NCBI GenBank assembly: GCA_963728825.1
Contig: CAVSLA010000006.1
Location: 186,001 to 250,000, forward strand
Source: CAVREM01 sp963728825
GTDB taxonomy: Bacteria; Acidobacteriota; Vicinamibacteria; Vicinamibacterales; CAVVIG01
Length of the DNA stretch: 64,000 nucleotides
Direction of reading: 5' to 3'
The notes beneath the pieces are model-generated. The model made no database searches and was not told where the DNA came from. It was given only the letters and a program-made list of their open reading frames with translations. Positions 41,593 to 49,880 of this stretch are shown in pieces; position 1 is the stretch's first letter, and each line of letters begins with the position of its first letter. Position numbers and translations under genes: made by a program.

Positions 41593-43515
41593 TCAGGCAG
41601 CGTCGAACGTCGATTGGCCGCGTTCTGACATGAGGCGGGCCAGCTGCAGGCGTGCCGACTCCCGGTTCGCTTCCGGTACGAGCCGAGCCAAAGGAGCGGA
41701 CGGCGCCGACGGCAGGCGCTCGCTGGAACGATCGAGACCGGCAATCTCGCGCGCGATTTCCGCTTCGTCGTGCTCCGCCTCGGCGCTATCGAATGGATTC
41801 GACGCGCTGATGTCGGCGCGCGCACGCGCCAGCTTCGCCTTGAGGCGGTCGAGAATCTGCATTTCGGCGGTGGCTGACGCGATGAGGTGGAACACATGGA
41901 CGCGCCGCGTCTGTCCGATCCGGTCGACACGACCGATCCGCTGCTCGAGGCGCATGGGATTCCAGGGCAGCTCGAGGTTGACGACCACCCGGCAGCCCAC
42001 GTGAAGATTCAGCCCTTCACCGCCCGCGTCAGTGGCCAGCAGAACTCGGCAGTGAGCGGTGGCGAAGCGCTCGAGCTCCACACGTCGCTCGTCCCGCGTG
42101 AGGCCACCGTGGAGGATCGCGCAGTCGCACCTGATGTGGCGGCGCAGGTGCTCGAGCGTGTCCCGGTACTCCGTGAAGACGATGGCCGACTCGCCGAGAC
42201 GTCCAAGGCGATGGAGCAGACGATCGAGACGCCGCACCTTCGACTCAGCCAGCGATGCCGCCGCCGCACGCCTGGCGAGCCGGGTCATCAGACGACGTTC
42301 TTCAGCGGCGTTGGACAGAACGGCAGCGATCCATGCGGGCGATTCATCGCTGGCATCGAGCTCGCCGGCATCGACGAGCGGCAGACCAAGCTGGCAGGGC
42401 AGGTCGGCCTCGTGTGGATTCAGCGATTCGAGGCGACGGGCGACCGTCAGCGCGAGGGCATGGGCGCTCGACAACGATCGTTTCTGCAGTACGGCGATGG
42501 CGAGCCAGACATCGCGCGAGCGGCGATCGTCGCCGGCCGTGGCGCCGGCGACTTCCATCAGCGTCGCGTGCATGTCGCGCTCGGCGTCCGTCGGTCGCAC
42601 GTGCGAGAGGTGCACGCGCCGGTCTGCGGACAGGGCGACTTGTGCCCGGCTGCGGCGAAAGATATACAGACGATCGTCCGGCGGTGCGCCGATCGCGCAC
42701 AACGACTTGAACGCCGCCGCGCTGCCGCTGTGCGGCGTCGCGGTGAGCAGCACCACGTACGATGCCCGTCGGCAGAGTGCATCGACAGCGGCGCGCCGAT
42801 CGCTCCCTGCCGTTACGTTGTGCGCCTCGTCGACGACCACGAGGTCCCATCGGCACGCGGCCAGCGCGGGCTCGACGTCCGGCTGTTTGACGTAGTCGTA
42901 TGACGCGATGGCCAGTGCGACCGTCGCCCACGGATTGACGCCGACCGGCAGCAGCGTGGAGCGTTTTCGCACGCTCCACTTATCCATGATTTCAGGAGCC
43001 AGCTCGAACCGGTGTCGCAGCTCGTGTGCCCACTGCTCGCGCAGACCCGCCGGCGTCAAGACGAGCACCCGGTCGGCCGCCTGCCGGGCCTTGACCTCCG
43101 CAACGATCAGCCCCGCCTGAATCGTCTTGCCCAGGCCGACTTCGTCGGCGATCAGAATGCGGCACGCGAGCCCGCGCACGATTGCCAGCACCGGTTCGAG
43201 CTGATGGGGCAGCAACTCGATCCGCGCATGCAGAGCGCTCTGCAGCCGGTCCGCGGGACCGTGCGAAGCGAGCAGGGCACGGCAGCGGTGGCGCCATCGC
43301 CGCACCCCCACGAGGCGCATTCGTGGGGCGCTGGCGGCAACCTCGACCCGATCGAACGGCGTGATGACGCGTGCCGTGTGGCCGGCGTTGGTCGCCGCCG
43401 CGCCCGTCAGCGAAACGACTTTGCACGCAGGGTAAGGCCGAACATCGACGATCCGCCATCGCTGGCCGCGGACCAGTGCGAGGTCGCCAACGCGTGGGAA
43501 TTGCTGTTTCGGCAT
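41593..43515 (-). CDS. SNF2-type helicase/ATPase, DrmD-like
   Basis: A 640-residue superfamily 2 ATPase beginning MPKQQFPRVGDLALVRGQRW, a small N-terminal domain seen in DISARM DrmD-type helicases. Motif I is DEVGLGKTIQAG (124-135), motif II DEAH (229-232), motif III TATPHSG, motif V ATDAGGEGLNLH and motif VI RIGRVDRIGQTRRVHVF. The last pattern is the SNF2 hallmark. It likely translocates on double-stranded DNA for the methyltransferase encoded downstream. The ATG follows GGAGG at an unusually short 2-nt spacing. The C-terminal region is encoded in the next frame (41088-41585). Confidence 0.88.
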   Translation of the reverse strand: MPKQQFPRVGDLALVRGQRWRIVDVRPYPACKVVSLTGAAATNAGHTARVITPFDRVEVAASAPRMRLVGVRRWRHRCRALLASHGPADRLQSALHARIELLPHQLEPVLAIVRGLACRILIADEVGLGKTIQAGLIVAEVKARQAADRVLVLTPAGLREQWAHELRHRFELAPEIMDKWSVRKRSTLLPVGVNPWATVALAIASYDYVKQPDVEPALAACRWDLVVVDEAHNVTAGSDRRAAVDALCRRASYVVLLTATPHSGSAAAFKSLCAIGAPPDDRLYIFRRSRAQVALSADRRVHLSHVRPTDAERDMHATLMEVAGATAGDDRRSRDVWLAIAVLQKRSLSSAHALALTVARRLESLNPHEADLPCQLGLPLVDAGELDASDESPAWIAAVLSNAAEERRLMTRLARRAAAASLAESKVRRLDRLLHRLGRLGESAIVFTEYRDTLEHLRRHIRCDCAILHGGLTRDERRVELERFATAHCRVLLATDAGGEGLNLHVGCRVVVNLELPWNPMRLEQRIGRVDRIGQTRRVHVFHLIASATAEMQILDRLKAKLARARADISASNPFDSAEAEHDEAEIAREIAGLDRSSERLPSAPSAPLARLVPEANRESARLQLARLMSERGQSTFDAA

Positions 43516-43548
43516 CGCCTCCGCTGCGTGACGCGCAGAAATTGCAGC

Positions 43549-43584
43549 GCGCCTGCGAAAACGCCTGCGAAACAGCGCAGGCGC
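43549..43584. promoter_or_regulatory. Operator-like repeat upstream of the helicase-methyltransferase pair
   Basis: Three copies of CGCCTGCG/CGCAGGCG lie within 36 bp: two direct copies spaced 12 bp apart (each followed by AAA) and one inverted, the outer pair forming perfect 9-bp arms (43549-43557, 43576-43584). They sit 34-69 bp before the helicase ATG. A dimeric regulator, or a hairpin in the RNA, would fit. Confidence 0.5.
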
Positions 43585-43627
43585 AGTCGAATCAGCACGG
43601 AGGCGGCAAGGGATGTGCCGCGGTCGT

Positions 43628-43987
43628 CTATTCTTCCGATAGCAGGGCCCAGATACTGAAGGCCGCCGCCGAGGCAAGCAGCAGGACACCCGCCACGATC
43701 GCCGCCATCACGGTCGGTGAGGGTGCGGTCTGTGGAAACTGTCGTGACAGCCAGATCAGCAAGGCGAGGGCGCCGACCAGTCCGATGCCGACCTGCACCC
43801 GCTCGCCCACGTCGATCGGTGCCGCTGCCTTGCGTTGTGCGTCCCATCGCCGCAACAGCTCGGCCTTCTGCCAGATCTCTGAGGCGGTTGCCGGCGGCGG
43901 TTCGTGGATCGGCTCGTTGGCGAGCTCCTCCATCAGACGCGCCAGCTGGGATTCTGTCTCAGCGTCGATTGGCCGGTTCCACATCAC
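43628..43987 (-). CDS. Small membrane protein downstream of an ECF sigma factor
   Basis: A 119-residue protein with a charged N-terminal half (ETESQLARLMEELANEPIHE) and two membrane segments (VQVGIGLVGALALLIWL, AAIVAGVLLLASAAAFSIWA). Its ATG overlaps the sigma-factor stop by four bases, so the two are translated together. In this position an anti-sigma factor is expected, and the acidic N-terminal helix could bind the sigma factor. It lacks the zinc-binding HxxxCxxC motif of ZAS anti-sigma factors. The role is inferred from position. Confidence 0.72.
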   Translation of the reverse strand: MMWNRPIDAETESQLARLMEELANEPIHEPPPATASEIWQKAELLRRWDAQRKAAAPIDVGERVQVGIGLVGALALLIWLSRQFPQTAPSPTVMAAIVAGVLLLASAAAFSIWALLSEE

Positions 43988-44583
43988 ACGTCTCCGCCGG
44001 CATCGGTGGCCTTGGGCCGCAGTCCCGCTTCCCTGAACAGGCCAGCGAGCTTCTTCTTGGCCCGGTGCAACAGTACGCGAACGCTACGCTCACGAAGTCC
44101 GAGCGCCGTCCCGATCTCTCGGTGGCTCGCGCCTTCCACGTAGGCGAGCCACACCAGCTGCCGCTGTTCGGGCCGGAGCGTCTCGAAGACGCGCGCGACG
44201 TCGACGCGCAGGCCGACGTCAGGTCCAACCGTCCCGCGCTCGGGAGGCGCGTCGGACTCCGGCCGGTCGCGGCGGGTGCGCCGCCAATGGTCGATCATCA
44301 GGTTGCTGGCAATTCGAATCAACAGGGCCCGCTGTGCGGCCGGGTCGTCGGTCGGCCGCTTCATCCGCAGCAGACGAAGGTAGCTTTCCTGGACGATGTC
44401 GTCGGCGTGCGAGACGCTGCCCATGACCCGTACGACATACCCGCGAAGGGGTCCGGCCGTGCGGCGATAACAGGCCTGAAACGCCTGCTCATCCATCGTC
44501 GTGGATGAGTCCGACGCGCCCAGTAACCCGGCGGCGGCAATCGGTTCGGCGGCCATTTCGCGCCCCAGGCTCACGACCTCCAT
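43984..44583 (-). CDS. RNA polymerase ECF sigma factor
   Basis: A 199-residue sigma-70 family factor of the ECF group. Region 2 reads GYVVRVMGSVSHADDIVQES with DHWRRTRRD ending it; region 4 reads LRPEQRQLVWLAYVEGASHREIGTALGL. It has an N-terminal extension of about 29 residues before the usual start (MDEQAFQACYRR), so a downstream ATG at 44496 is possible. It is the middle gene of a three-gene cluster with two small membrane proteins and directs transcription of unknown targets. Confidence 0.92.
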   Translation of the reverse strand: MEVVSLGREMAAEPIAAAGLLGASDSSTTMDEQAFQACYRRTAGPLRGYVVRVMGSVSHADDIVQESYLRLLRMKRPTDDPAAQRALLIRIASNLMIDHWRRTRRDRPESDAPPERGTVGPDVGLRVDVARVFETLRPEQRQLVWLAYVEGASHREIGTALGLRERSVRVLLHRAKKKLAGLFREAGLRPKATDAGGDV

Positions 44584-44592
44584 CCTGCATCG

Positions 44593-45060
44593 TCAAGAGA
44601 CGTGCGAATCCCCCGGAAGGTTTGCCGAAGTCAGCAGGCCGAGACGGCGGCTCAGGCCATAGGCCGCTCCGGCCGCGATCAGGAAACCAATGCCCAGCGA
44701 CAGGAGGATGACGCCGGCCACCGTGAACAGGTCGGACGCCTCGTCCCGGAACATGCCCGACAGCAGCAGGAAGCCGACTGCCACCGAGGCGAGGACGACA
44801 CCCGTCTGGACGGCGCGCAGGATCCGCTCGCGCGACCCGGTGGGCCCTTTGTCGGCGGTAATGGCATTCATGAACTGGATGCCGCCGGGTGTCTGGAGAA
44901 AGTCGTTGAAGTCCTTGATCGATCCCATCCGGTCGATGATCCGGGAGTGAAAATGCGTCATTTCCTTCAAATGACGGGTTCGCTGCCAGTTGGTGGCGAC
45001 GGTCCAGAAGATGAACCCAATCGTGGCGAACATCACGGGAACGATGATGACTTCGGGCAT
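44593..45060 (-). CDS. Three-span membrane protein of unknown function
   Basis: A 155-residue protein with one N-terminal membrane segment (VIIVPVMFATIGFIFWTV), a soluble segment containing HFHSRIIDRMGSIKDFNDFL, and two more membrane segments (VVLASVAVGFLLLSGMF, VAGVILLSLGIGFLIAAGA). The ATG follows an AGGAG site. It stops 9 bp before the sigma-factor start and is the first gene of that operon. Family not named; it may sense the signal that controls the sigma factor, but this is inference. Confidence 0.72.
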   Translation of the reverse strand: MPEVIIVPVMFATIGFIFWTVATNWQRTRHLKEMTHFHSRIIDRMGSIKDFNDFLQTPGGIQFMNAITADKGPTGSRERILRAVQTGVVLASVAVGFLLLSGMFRDEASDLFTVAGVILLSLGIGFLIAAGAAYGLSRRLGLLTSANLPGDSHVS

Positions 45061-45189
45061 CGGCTGGCTCCTGTCGTTTTGACGTTCTGAACCAAGAACG
45101 TCCAGAACGGTCAGCAGGTTAACGCCCCGTCACAGGTTTAGTAGCTGGGGATCGCTTTTGTAATCCGGAGCCCGTCGTCACTTACGCCG

Positions 45190-46677
45190 GTGCATGCGTT
45201 TGCACGTGGCGAAGTGGTTGCAGAACAGCGCGGCATGGCAGCCGTGTGCGCGCCTTCAGCGCCGAGCGCGGCAGCAGACCGCGAGTCTCACGCCGCCTCC
45301 TTTCGCGATCCGAGCGGGTTCATCTTCGTTCGTGACGGCGTCGTCTATCGGCAGGTGCAGCTCGCGTATCGCGAGCACTACGACCGGCTGGTATCGTCGG
45401 GGCTGCTCGGGCTGCTGGTGCGGGACAAGCTGCTCGTCCGTCACGAGGAATGCGCGCCAGATCTGGCGGCGGCGCCTGGCGCCTACAAGATACTGCGCCC
45501 GTCGCCCATCGACGTCATTTCTTATCCGTACGAGTGGAGCTTCAGTCAACTGAAAGACGCCGCGCTCCTGACGCTGCGCGTGCAGGCGCATGCTCTCGAG
45601 CACGGCATGGTGCTGAAAGACGCGACCGCCTACAACGTGCAATACCAGGACGGCCGTCCGATCTTCATCGACACCTTGTCGTTCGAGTTGTACGAGTCGG
45701 GCCGGCCGTGGGCGGCCTACCGGCAGTTCTGTCAGCACTTCCTCGCACCGCTGGCGTTGATGGCGAAGGTCGACGTGCGGCTCGGACAACTGCTGCGCGT
45801 GCATCTCGACGGGATTCCGCTGGATCTCTCGAGCCGACTGCTGCCACGGAGCACCTGGCTGCGGCCTGGATTCGCCATGCACCTGCACGCCCACGCGGCA
45901 GCGCAGCGGCGCTACGCAGAGCCTTCGACTGGCGGCGGGTCACAGCCCGCCACGACGGTCAGTCGTCAAGGGCTGCTCGGGATACTCGAAAGCCTGCAGC
46001 GCACGATCAGCGGACTCGAGTGGCAACCGGCCGGAACGGAGTGGGCGGACTACGAGTCGACCCATCGCTACGCGCAGACCGCGCATGACGACAAGCGCGA
46101 GCTGGTCAAGACGTGGTTCGCATCGCTCTTACCGGTCCCGGCGCGGGTGGTCGATCTGGGCGCCAACGCCGGCGCCTACAGTCGGCTGATCGCGGCCGGC
46201 GGTGCCACCGTCGTGTCGGTGGACGGCGACCCCGCGGCCGTCGAGCTGAACTACCGGCGAACGGTGGCAGAGCAGACCACTTCGCTTCTGCCGCTGCTCG
46301 TCGATCTGACGAACTCCGGCTCCGGGGCAGGGTGGGACGGCGAGGAGCGGTCGCCGTTGTTCACCCGGGTGCAGGCGGACGTCGCCCTGTGCCTCGCGCT
46401 GGTGCACCATCTCGCCATCGGCAACAACCTGCCGTTCGATCGCATCGCCGCCTGGCTGGCCCGGATTGCGCCGCGGCTGATCATCGAGTTCGTTCCCAAA
46501 CACGACGAACAGGTCCAGCGGTTGCTGGCCGGCCGGGTCGACGTGTTCGACGACTACACCGCCACTGCCTTCGAACGATCGTTCGCCCGCTTCTTTGCGA
46601 CCGAACGCCGGCAGCCGATTGCCGGATCGGACCGGGCGCTGTATCAGATGCGTAGATTGAGGACTAGCGATGAATAG
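45190..46677 (+). CDS. Kinase-like plus SAM-methyltransferase fusion protein
   Basis: A 495-residue protein in two parts. Residues ~90-200 contain HGMVLKDATAYNVQYQDGRP and IFIDTLSFE, which resemble the catalytic and metal-binding loops of kinase-like folds (aminoglycoside-phosphotransferase type). The C-terminal part is a class I methyltransferase with VVDLGANAGAYSRLIAAGG and VVSVDGDPAAVELNYR. NoeA-like nodulation proteins have a comparable design. The cluster around it suggests modification of a surface polymer. Start is uncertain: GTG 45190 or ATG 45235; neither has a clear ribosome-binding site. Confidence 0.8.
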   Translation: MHAFARGEVVAEQRGMAAVCAPSAPSAAADRESHAASFRDPSGFIFVRDGVVYRQVQLAYREHYDRLVSSGLLGLLVRDKLLVRHEECAPDLAAAPGAYKILRPSPIDVISYPYEWSFSQLKDAALLTLRVQAHALEHGMVLKDATAYNVQYQDGRPIFIDTLSFELYESGRPWAAYRQFCQHFLAPLALMAKVDVRLGQLLRVHLDGIPLDLSSRLLPRSTWLRPGFAMHLHAHAAAQRRYAEPSTGGGSQPATTVSRQGLLGILESLQRTISGLEWQPAGTEWADYESTHRYAQTAHDDKRELVKTWFASLLPVPARVVDLGANAGAYSRLIAAGGATVVSVDGDPAAVELNYRRTVAEQTTSLLPLLVDLTNSGSGAGWDGEERSPLFTRVQADVALCLALVHHLAIGNNLPFDRIAAWLARIAPRLIIEFVPKHDEQVQRLLAGRVDVFDDYTATAFERSFARFFATERRQPIAGSDRALYQMRRLRTSDE

Positions 46678-46885
46678 TTACGCTCCGTTCCGGTGGGTCC
46701 TTGCCGTGCTGTTCCTGTTGGTCGCCTCGTCGGAAGCGCGGCTCGAAGCCTATATCGATCCGGGCACCGGCAGCATGGTCGTGCAAGGGATCATCGCGGC
46801 AGTGGCCGGCGCCGCGGTGATGATCCGGCTGTCATGGGCGAGGATTCGCAGCCTGTTCACCCGGAGAACGGATTCGACGCAATGA
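46670..46885 (+). CDS. Small membrane protein with YIDPGTGS motif
   Basis: A 71-residue protein overlapping the previous gene by 8 bp. A signal-like segment (WVLAVLFLLVASSEA) is followed by AYIDPGTGSMVVQGIIAAVAG and a basic tail. Short proteins with this YIDPGTGS motif are common inside exopolysaccharide and sulfatase gene clusters, where the two membrane helices may scaffold the enzymes. The stop overlaps the ATG of the next gene (ATGA). Confidence 0.82.
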   Translation: MNSYAPFRWVLAVLFLLVASSEARLEAYIDPGTGSMVVQGIIAAVAGAAVMIRLSWARIRSLFTRRTDSTQ

Positions 46886-48453
46886 GCCGCGGCGCGTGGC
46901 ATCGCGCGGCTGCCTGCCTTCCGGTCTTCGGCTTCGCCGCCTATCCGATCCTCTTCATCGTCACGGTCAATGCGGGTGCGCAGCCGCTCGACGGGACAGC
47001 CATCGTGCGCAGTCTCCTGGTTGCGTGGGGCGGCGCCGCGACGCTGCTGCTCCTGCTGCGCGCCTTCCCCTGGGATTTTGACGCGCGCGCCGCGTGGGCC
47101 GGTCTGGCGATGCTGTTGTTCGTCTTCTACCAGCCGCTGCTGGCCGTGCTGGTGGCGGCCGGGTGGTCGGTTGTCCCACACGATCCGCTGGTCAGCGCCG
47201 GTTTCGTGATGGCGATTCTGGCGCTCGTGACGGCGATGGTCCGGCCCTGGCAACCGCGGCCGCGCAGTCCTTTCGCGCTGAACGCCACCCTGGCGGTCCT
47301 CGTCAGCGTCAACGTCTACAGCGAGATCGCCCACGACGCGTTCGGCGGGTGGCGGCCGGACGTCGAGGCGCGCACCGCCGGCGTGCTCGCCGATCAGTCG
47401 GTCAAGCCGCCAGAGCGGGATGTTTATTACATCGTCCTCGACGGATTCGGGCGCGCCGACATTCTCGAAACGAAGTATCAGGTCGATCTCGCGCCCTTTA
47501 CGCAGTTCCTGTCGACCAAGGGCTTTTCCGTCCCTGCCGGCGCCCGGGCGAACTATTCGCAGACCTATTTGTCGTTGGCGTCGGCTCTCAACCTGAGCTA
47601 CCTCGACGATCTGGTCGCGACGCTCGGTGAAGCGAGCAACGATCGCCGTCCGCTCAAGCACCTGATCGATCGGAACGCGCTGATGATGGCGGCGCGAAGG
47701 GCGGGCTACCGCGTCTTTGCGGTCGGATCGGCCTATAGCGCCACCGAAACGATCGAGCTCGCCGATGTCTGTCTGTGTGAGCGGCGTGGTTTCGGGGAAC
47801 TGGAGTACCAGGCCCTCATCTCGACGCCCTTTGCGGCGCTGCCGCTCTCGCGGTGGACCTACGACGCCCACCGCGCCAAGATTCTCGAAGGCCTCGAGGC
47901 GGTCGAGACGCTCTCGAAGGAGCCGGGCCGGAAGTTCGTGTTCGCGCACGTGATCGTGCCGCATCCGCCGTTCGTCTTCAACGCCGACGGCACACCGCGC
48001 CAGGCGTCGCGACCGTTCAGCTTCCAGGACGGCGATCAGTTCGAAGGCACGACCGAGGAGTACGTCGAGGGCTATCGCGATCAGACCCGGTATCTGATCG
48101 ACCGGCTCACCACGCTCGTGAAGCGGCTGAGTCAGCAGCCGGGGCCGGCGCCGGTGATCGTCATGCACGGCGACCACGGCCCGCGATCGGAAATGCGATC
48201 GGGACGGTTCTCCGACGCCGACCAGCACGAGCGGATGTCCATCTTCATGGCGTACGCCTTCCCCGGATCGCCGGAGGCCGTTCTGGATGCCGACGTCACC
48301 CCGGTCAACATGGCGAGATCGCTGGCGCGGCGCTACATGGGCCTCCACGTTCCGGATCTTCCGGACGCCAGCTACTTCTCGACGTGGGAGGAACCCTACC
48401 GCTTCATTCCGGTGACTGCGGCTGACGGCGAAGCATTCAGAGCCGGCCGATGA
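46882..48453 (+). CDS. Membrane-anchored sulfatase-like (alkaline-phosphatase fold) enzyme
   Basis: A 523-residue protein with about five membrane segments in its first 160 residues, then an alkaline-phosphatase-fold catalytic domain. YYIVLDGFGRADIL holds the first metal Asp and MHGDHGPRSEM the second Asp-His pair; VIVPHPPFVFN is another family strip. This matches enzymes that transfer phosphoglycerol/phosphoethanolamine or hydrolyse sulfate on surface glycans. The nucleophile (Ser/Thr in the ARANYSQTYLS stretch) is plausible but not certain. Translationally coupled at both ends. Confidence 0.85.
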   Translation: MSRGAWHRAAACLPVFGFAAYPILFIVTVNAGAQPLDGTAIVRSLLVAWGGAATLLLLLRAFPWDFDARAAWAGLAMLLFVFYQPLLAVLVAAGWSVVPHDPLVSAGFVMAILALVTAMVRPWQPRPRSPFALNATLAVLVSVNVYSEIAHDAFGGWRPDVEARTAGVLADQSVKPPERDVYYIVLDGFGRADILETKYQVDLAPFTQFLSTKGFSVPAGARANYSQTYLSLASALNLSYLDDLVATLGEASNDRRPLKHLIDRNALMMAARRAGYRVFAVGSAYSATETIELADVCLCERRGFGELEYQALISTPFAALPLSRWTYDAHRAKILEGLEAVETLSKEPGRKFVFAHVIVPHPPFVFNADGTPRQASRPFSFQDGDQFEGTTEEYVEGYRDQTRYLIDRLTTLVKRLSQQPGPAPVIVMHGDHGPRSEMRSGRFSDADQHERMSIFMAYAFPGSPEAVLDADVTPVNMARSLARRYMGLHVPDLPDASYFSTWEEPYRFIPVTAADGEAFRAGR

Positions 48454-49880
48454 CGCGGCAGCCGTTGACGCTGACCTTCGAGCGATTCGCCACGCTGCTG
48501 TTCTTTCTGGCCATGGCGGCCGCCGCCAGCCTGATGCCGGCGCAAAGCGACACCTGGTGGCAGCTGCGAGCCGGTCGGGAGACGATCACCACCGGCATCA
48601 TCCCGTTGCGCGACGCTTTTTCGCACACGGTCAACGGTGGCTACTGGCCGAACCACGAATGGCTGTCGCAGGTCGTCCTCTACGGCGTGTATGCCGTTGG
48701 CGGTCTGCCTGGCCTGACCGCGTTCGCCGCGGCGATCGTCACATCGGCATGGGCCATCGTCTGGCGGCTGACGCCGGGAAGCACGATCACCCGACTGGTC
48801 CTGTCGGTGCTGGCCCTGGCGCCGTTCGCCACCGAGTGGTCGCTTCGTCCGCAGATCTTCACCCTGCTCGGCATGGCGATCACTCTCTGGCTGCTCGTCA
48901 AACGCCGGTACTTCCTGCTGCCGCCGCTGTTTGCGGTTTGGGCCAACATGCACGGCGGCGTCATGCTGGGCGGCATCGTCGTGGCCTCGCACGGCATCGC
49001 GTCGGTCGTCTCGGAGCGGCGGCTGTTCACGCGGCCGATGATTGCCGGAGCGCTGTGCGCGCTGGCGACTGGCGTCACGCCGCTCGGCTTCTCGCTGTGG
49101 ACAGAGGTGCCCGCGATGCTCGGCCGGCTCCAGTCGTACGGCGTGCGGGAGTGGCAGCCGCCGAGCCTCACCGACCGCTTCCTGGTGACGTTCTGGCTGA
49201 TGCTGGCGGCGTTCGCGTTCCTGGTGGTGCGGCGGAAGCCGTGGCGACACGATCCCGCTCGAGCGGTCGCCTTCTGGGGGGCGGTGGCCCTTCTTCCCGT
49301 GGCTCTCAACGTCTCTCGCAACGTTCCGGTCTTGCAGATCCTCCTGGTGCCGGCCCTGGGCATGCTCGTCGAAGGGTTGTCGCTGGTCTGGGACCGCTCC
49401 AGTCGGCGTGAGCGCCCGGCGTTCAATGCCGTCGTTCTCTCGACAGGGTGCGCCGCGGCGCTGGCCGCGGTCGTCTTCGCCTGGAGTGCGCCGCTCCCCA
49501 AGCTGCAGTGGCGCCCGCTGAGCACCGGCGTCATCGCGGCGCTGGAGTCCTGTCCCGAATCGCTCTACAACCGGTACGACGAGGGGGGATATCTGATCTG
49601 GTTCGTTCCAAGCCGGAAGGTGTTCATCGACAACCGCCAGGATCCCTATCCGCCTGCGCTGATGCACGAACACATCCGGGTGGAGACGACTGGCGACTAC
49701 CGCGATCTCTTCGAACGTCACTCGATCCGGTGCGCGTTCGTTCCGACAGAGACTGTCCTGGCTCAGCGCCTGACGAGAGACGGCTGGACAGCGCTTTATC
49801 AGGATGGCTTGTGGGCCGTACTCGCAAAGCCCGGGCTACCTAACGCGATCTCGCAGGCGGCTCGGCAGTCGCGGTGGTGA
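48450..49880 (+). CDS. Polytopic membrane protein, GT-C glycosyltransferase-like
   Basis: A 476-residue protein with about ten membrane segments. The N-terminus carries DTWWQLRAGRETI and NHEWLSQVVLYGVYAVGG in the first outer loop. This matches a family of uncharacterised membrane proteins in Acidobacteriota and Verrucomicrobiota with a GT-C-like layout. A soluble C-terminal domain follows (SLYNRYDEGGYLIWFVPSRK, FIDNRQDPYPP). It probably handles lipid-linked sugars. The ATG overlaps the sulfatase stop; the 3' end overlaps the convergent M14 gene by 41 bp. Confidence 0.78.
   Translation: MTRQPLTLTFERFATLLFFLAMAAAASLMPAQSDTWWQLRAGRETITTGIIPLRDAFSHTVNGGYWPNHEWLSQVVLYGVYAVGGLPGLTAFAAAIVTSAWAIVWRLTPGSTITRLVLSVLALAPFATEWSLRPQIFTLLGMAITLWLLVKRRYFLLPPLFAVWANMHGGVMLGGIVVASHGIASVVSERRLFTRPMIAGALCALATGVTPLGFSLWTEVPAMLGRLQSYGVREWQPPSLTDRFLVTFWLMLAAFAFLVVRRKPWRHDPARAVAFWGAVALLPVALNVSRNVPVLQILLVPALGMLVEGLSLVWDRSSRRERPAFNAVVLSTGCAAALAAVVFAWSAPLPKLQWRPLSTGVIAALESCPESLYNRYDEGGYLIWFVPSRKVFIDNRQDPYPPALMHEHIRVETTGDYRDLFERHSIRCAFVPTETVLAQRLTRDGWTALYQDGLWAVLAKPGLPNAISQAARQSRW

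Noticed and set aside
37807..43515. Complete class 1 DISARM system
   Set aside because: drmA, drmB and drmC are not present within the window on either side.
46750..48348. 532-codon frame antisense to the sulfatase-like gene
   Set aside because: Composition typical of a mirror frame, and the plus-strand gene is coupled on both sides.
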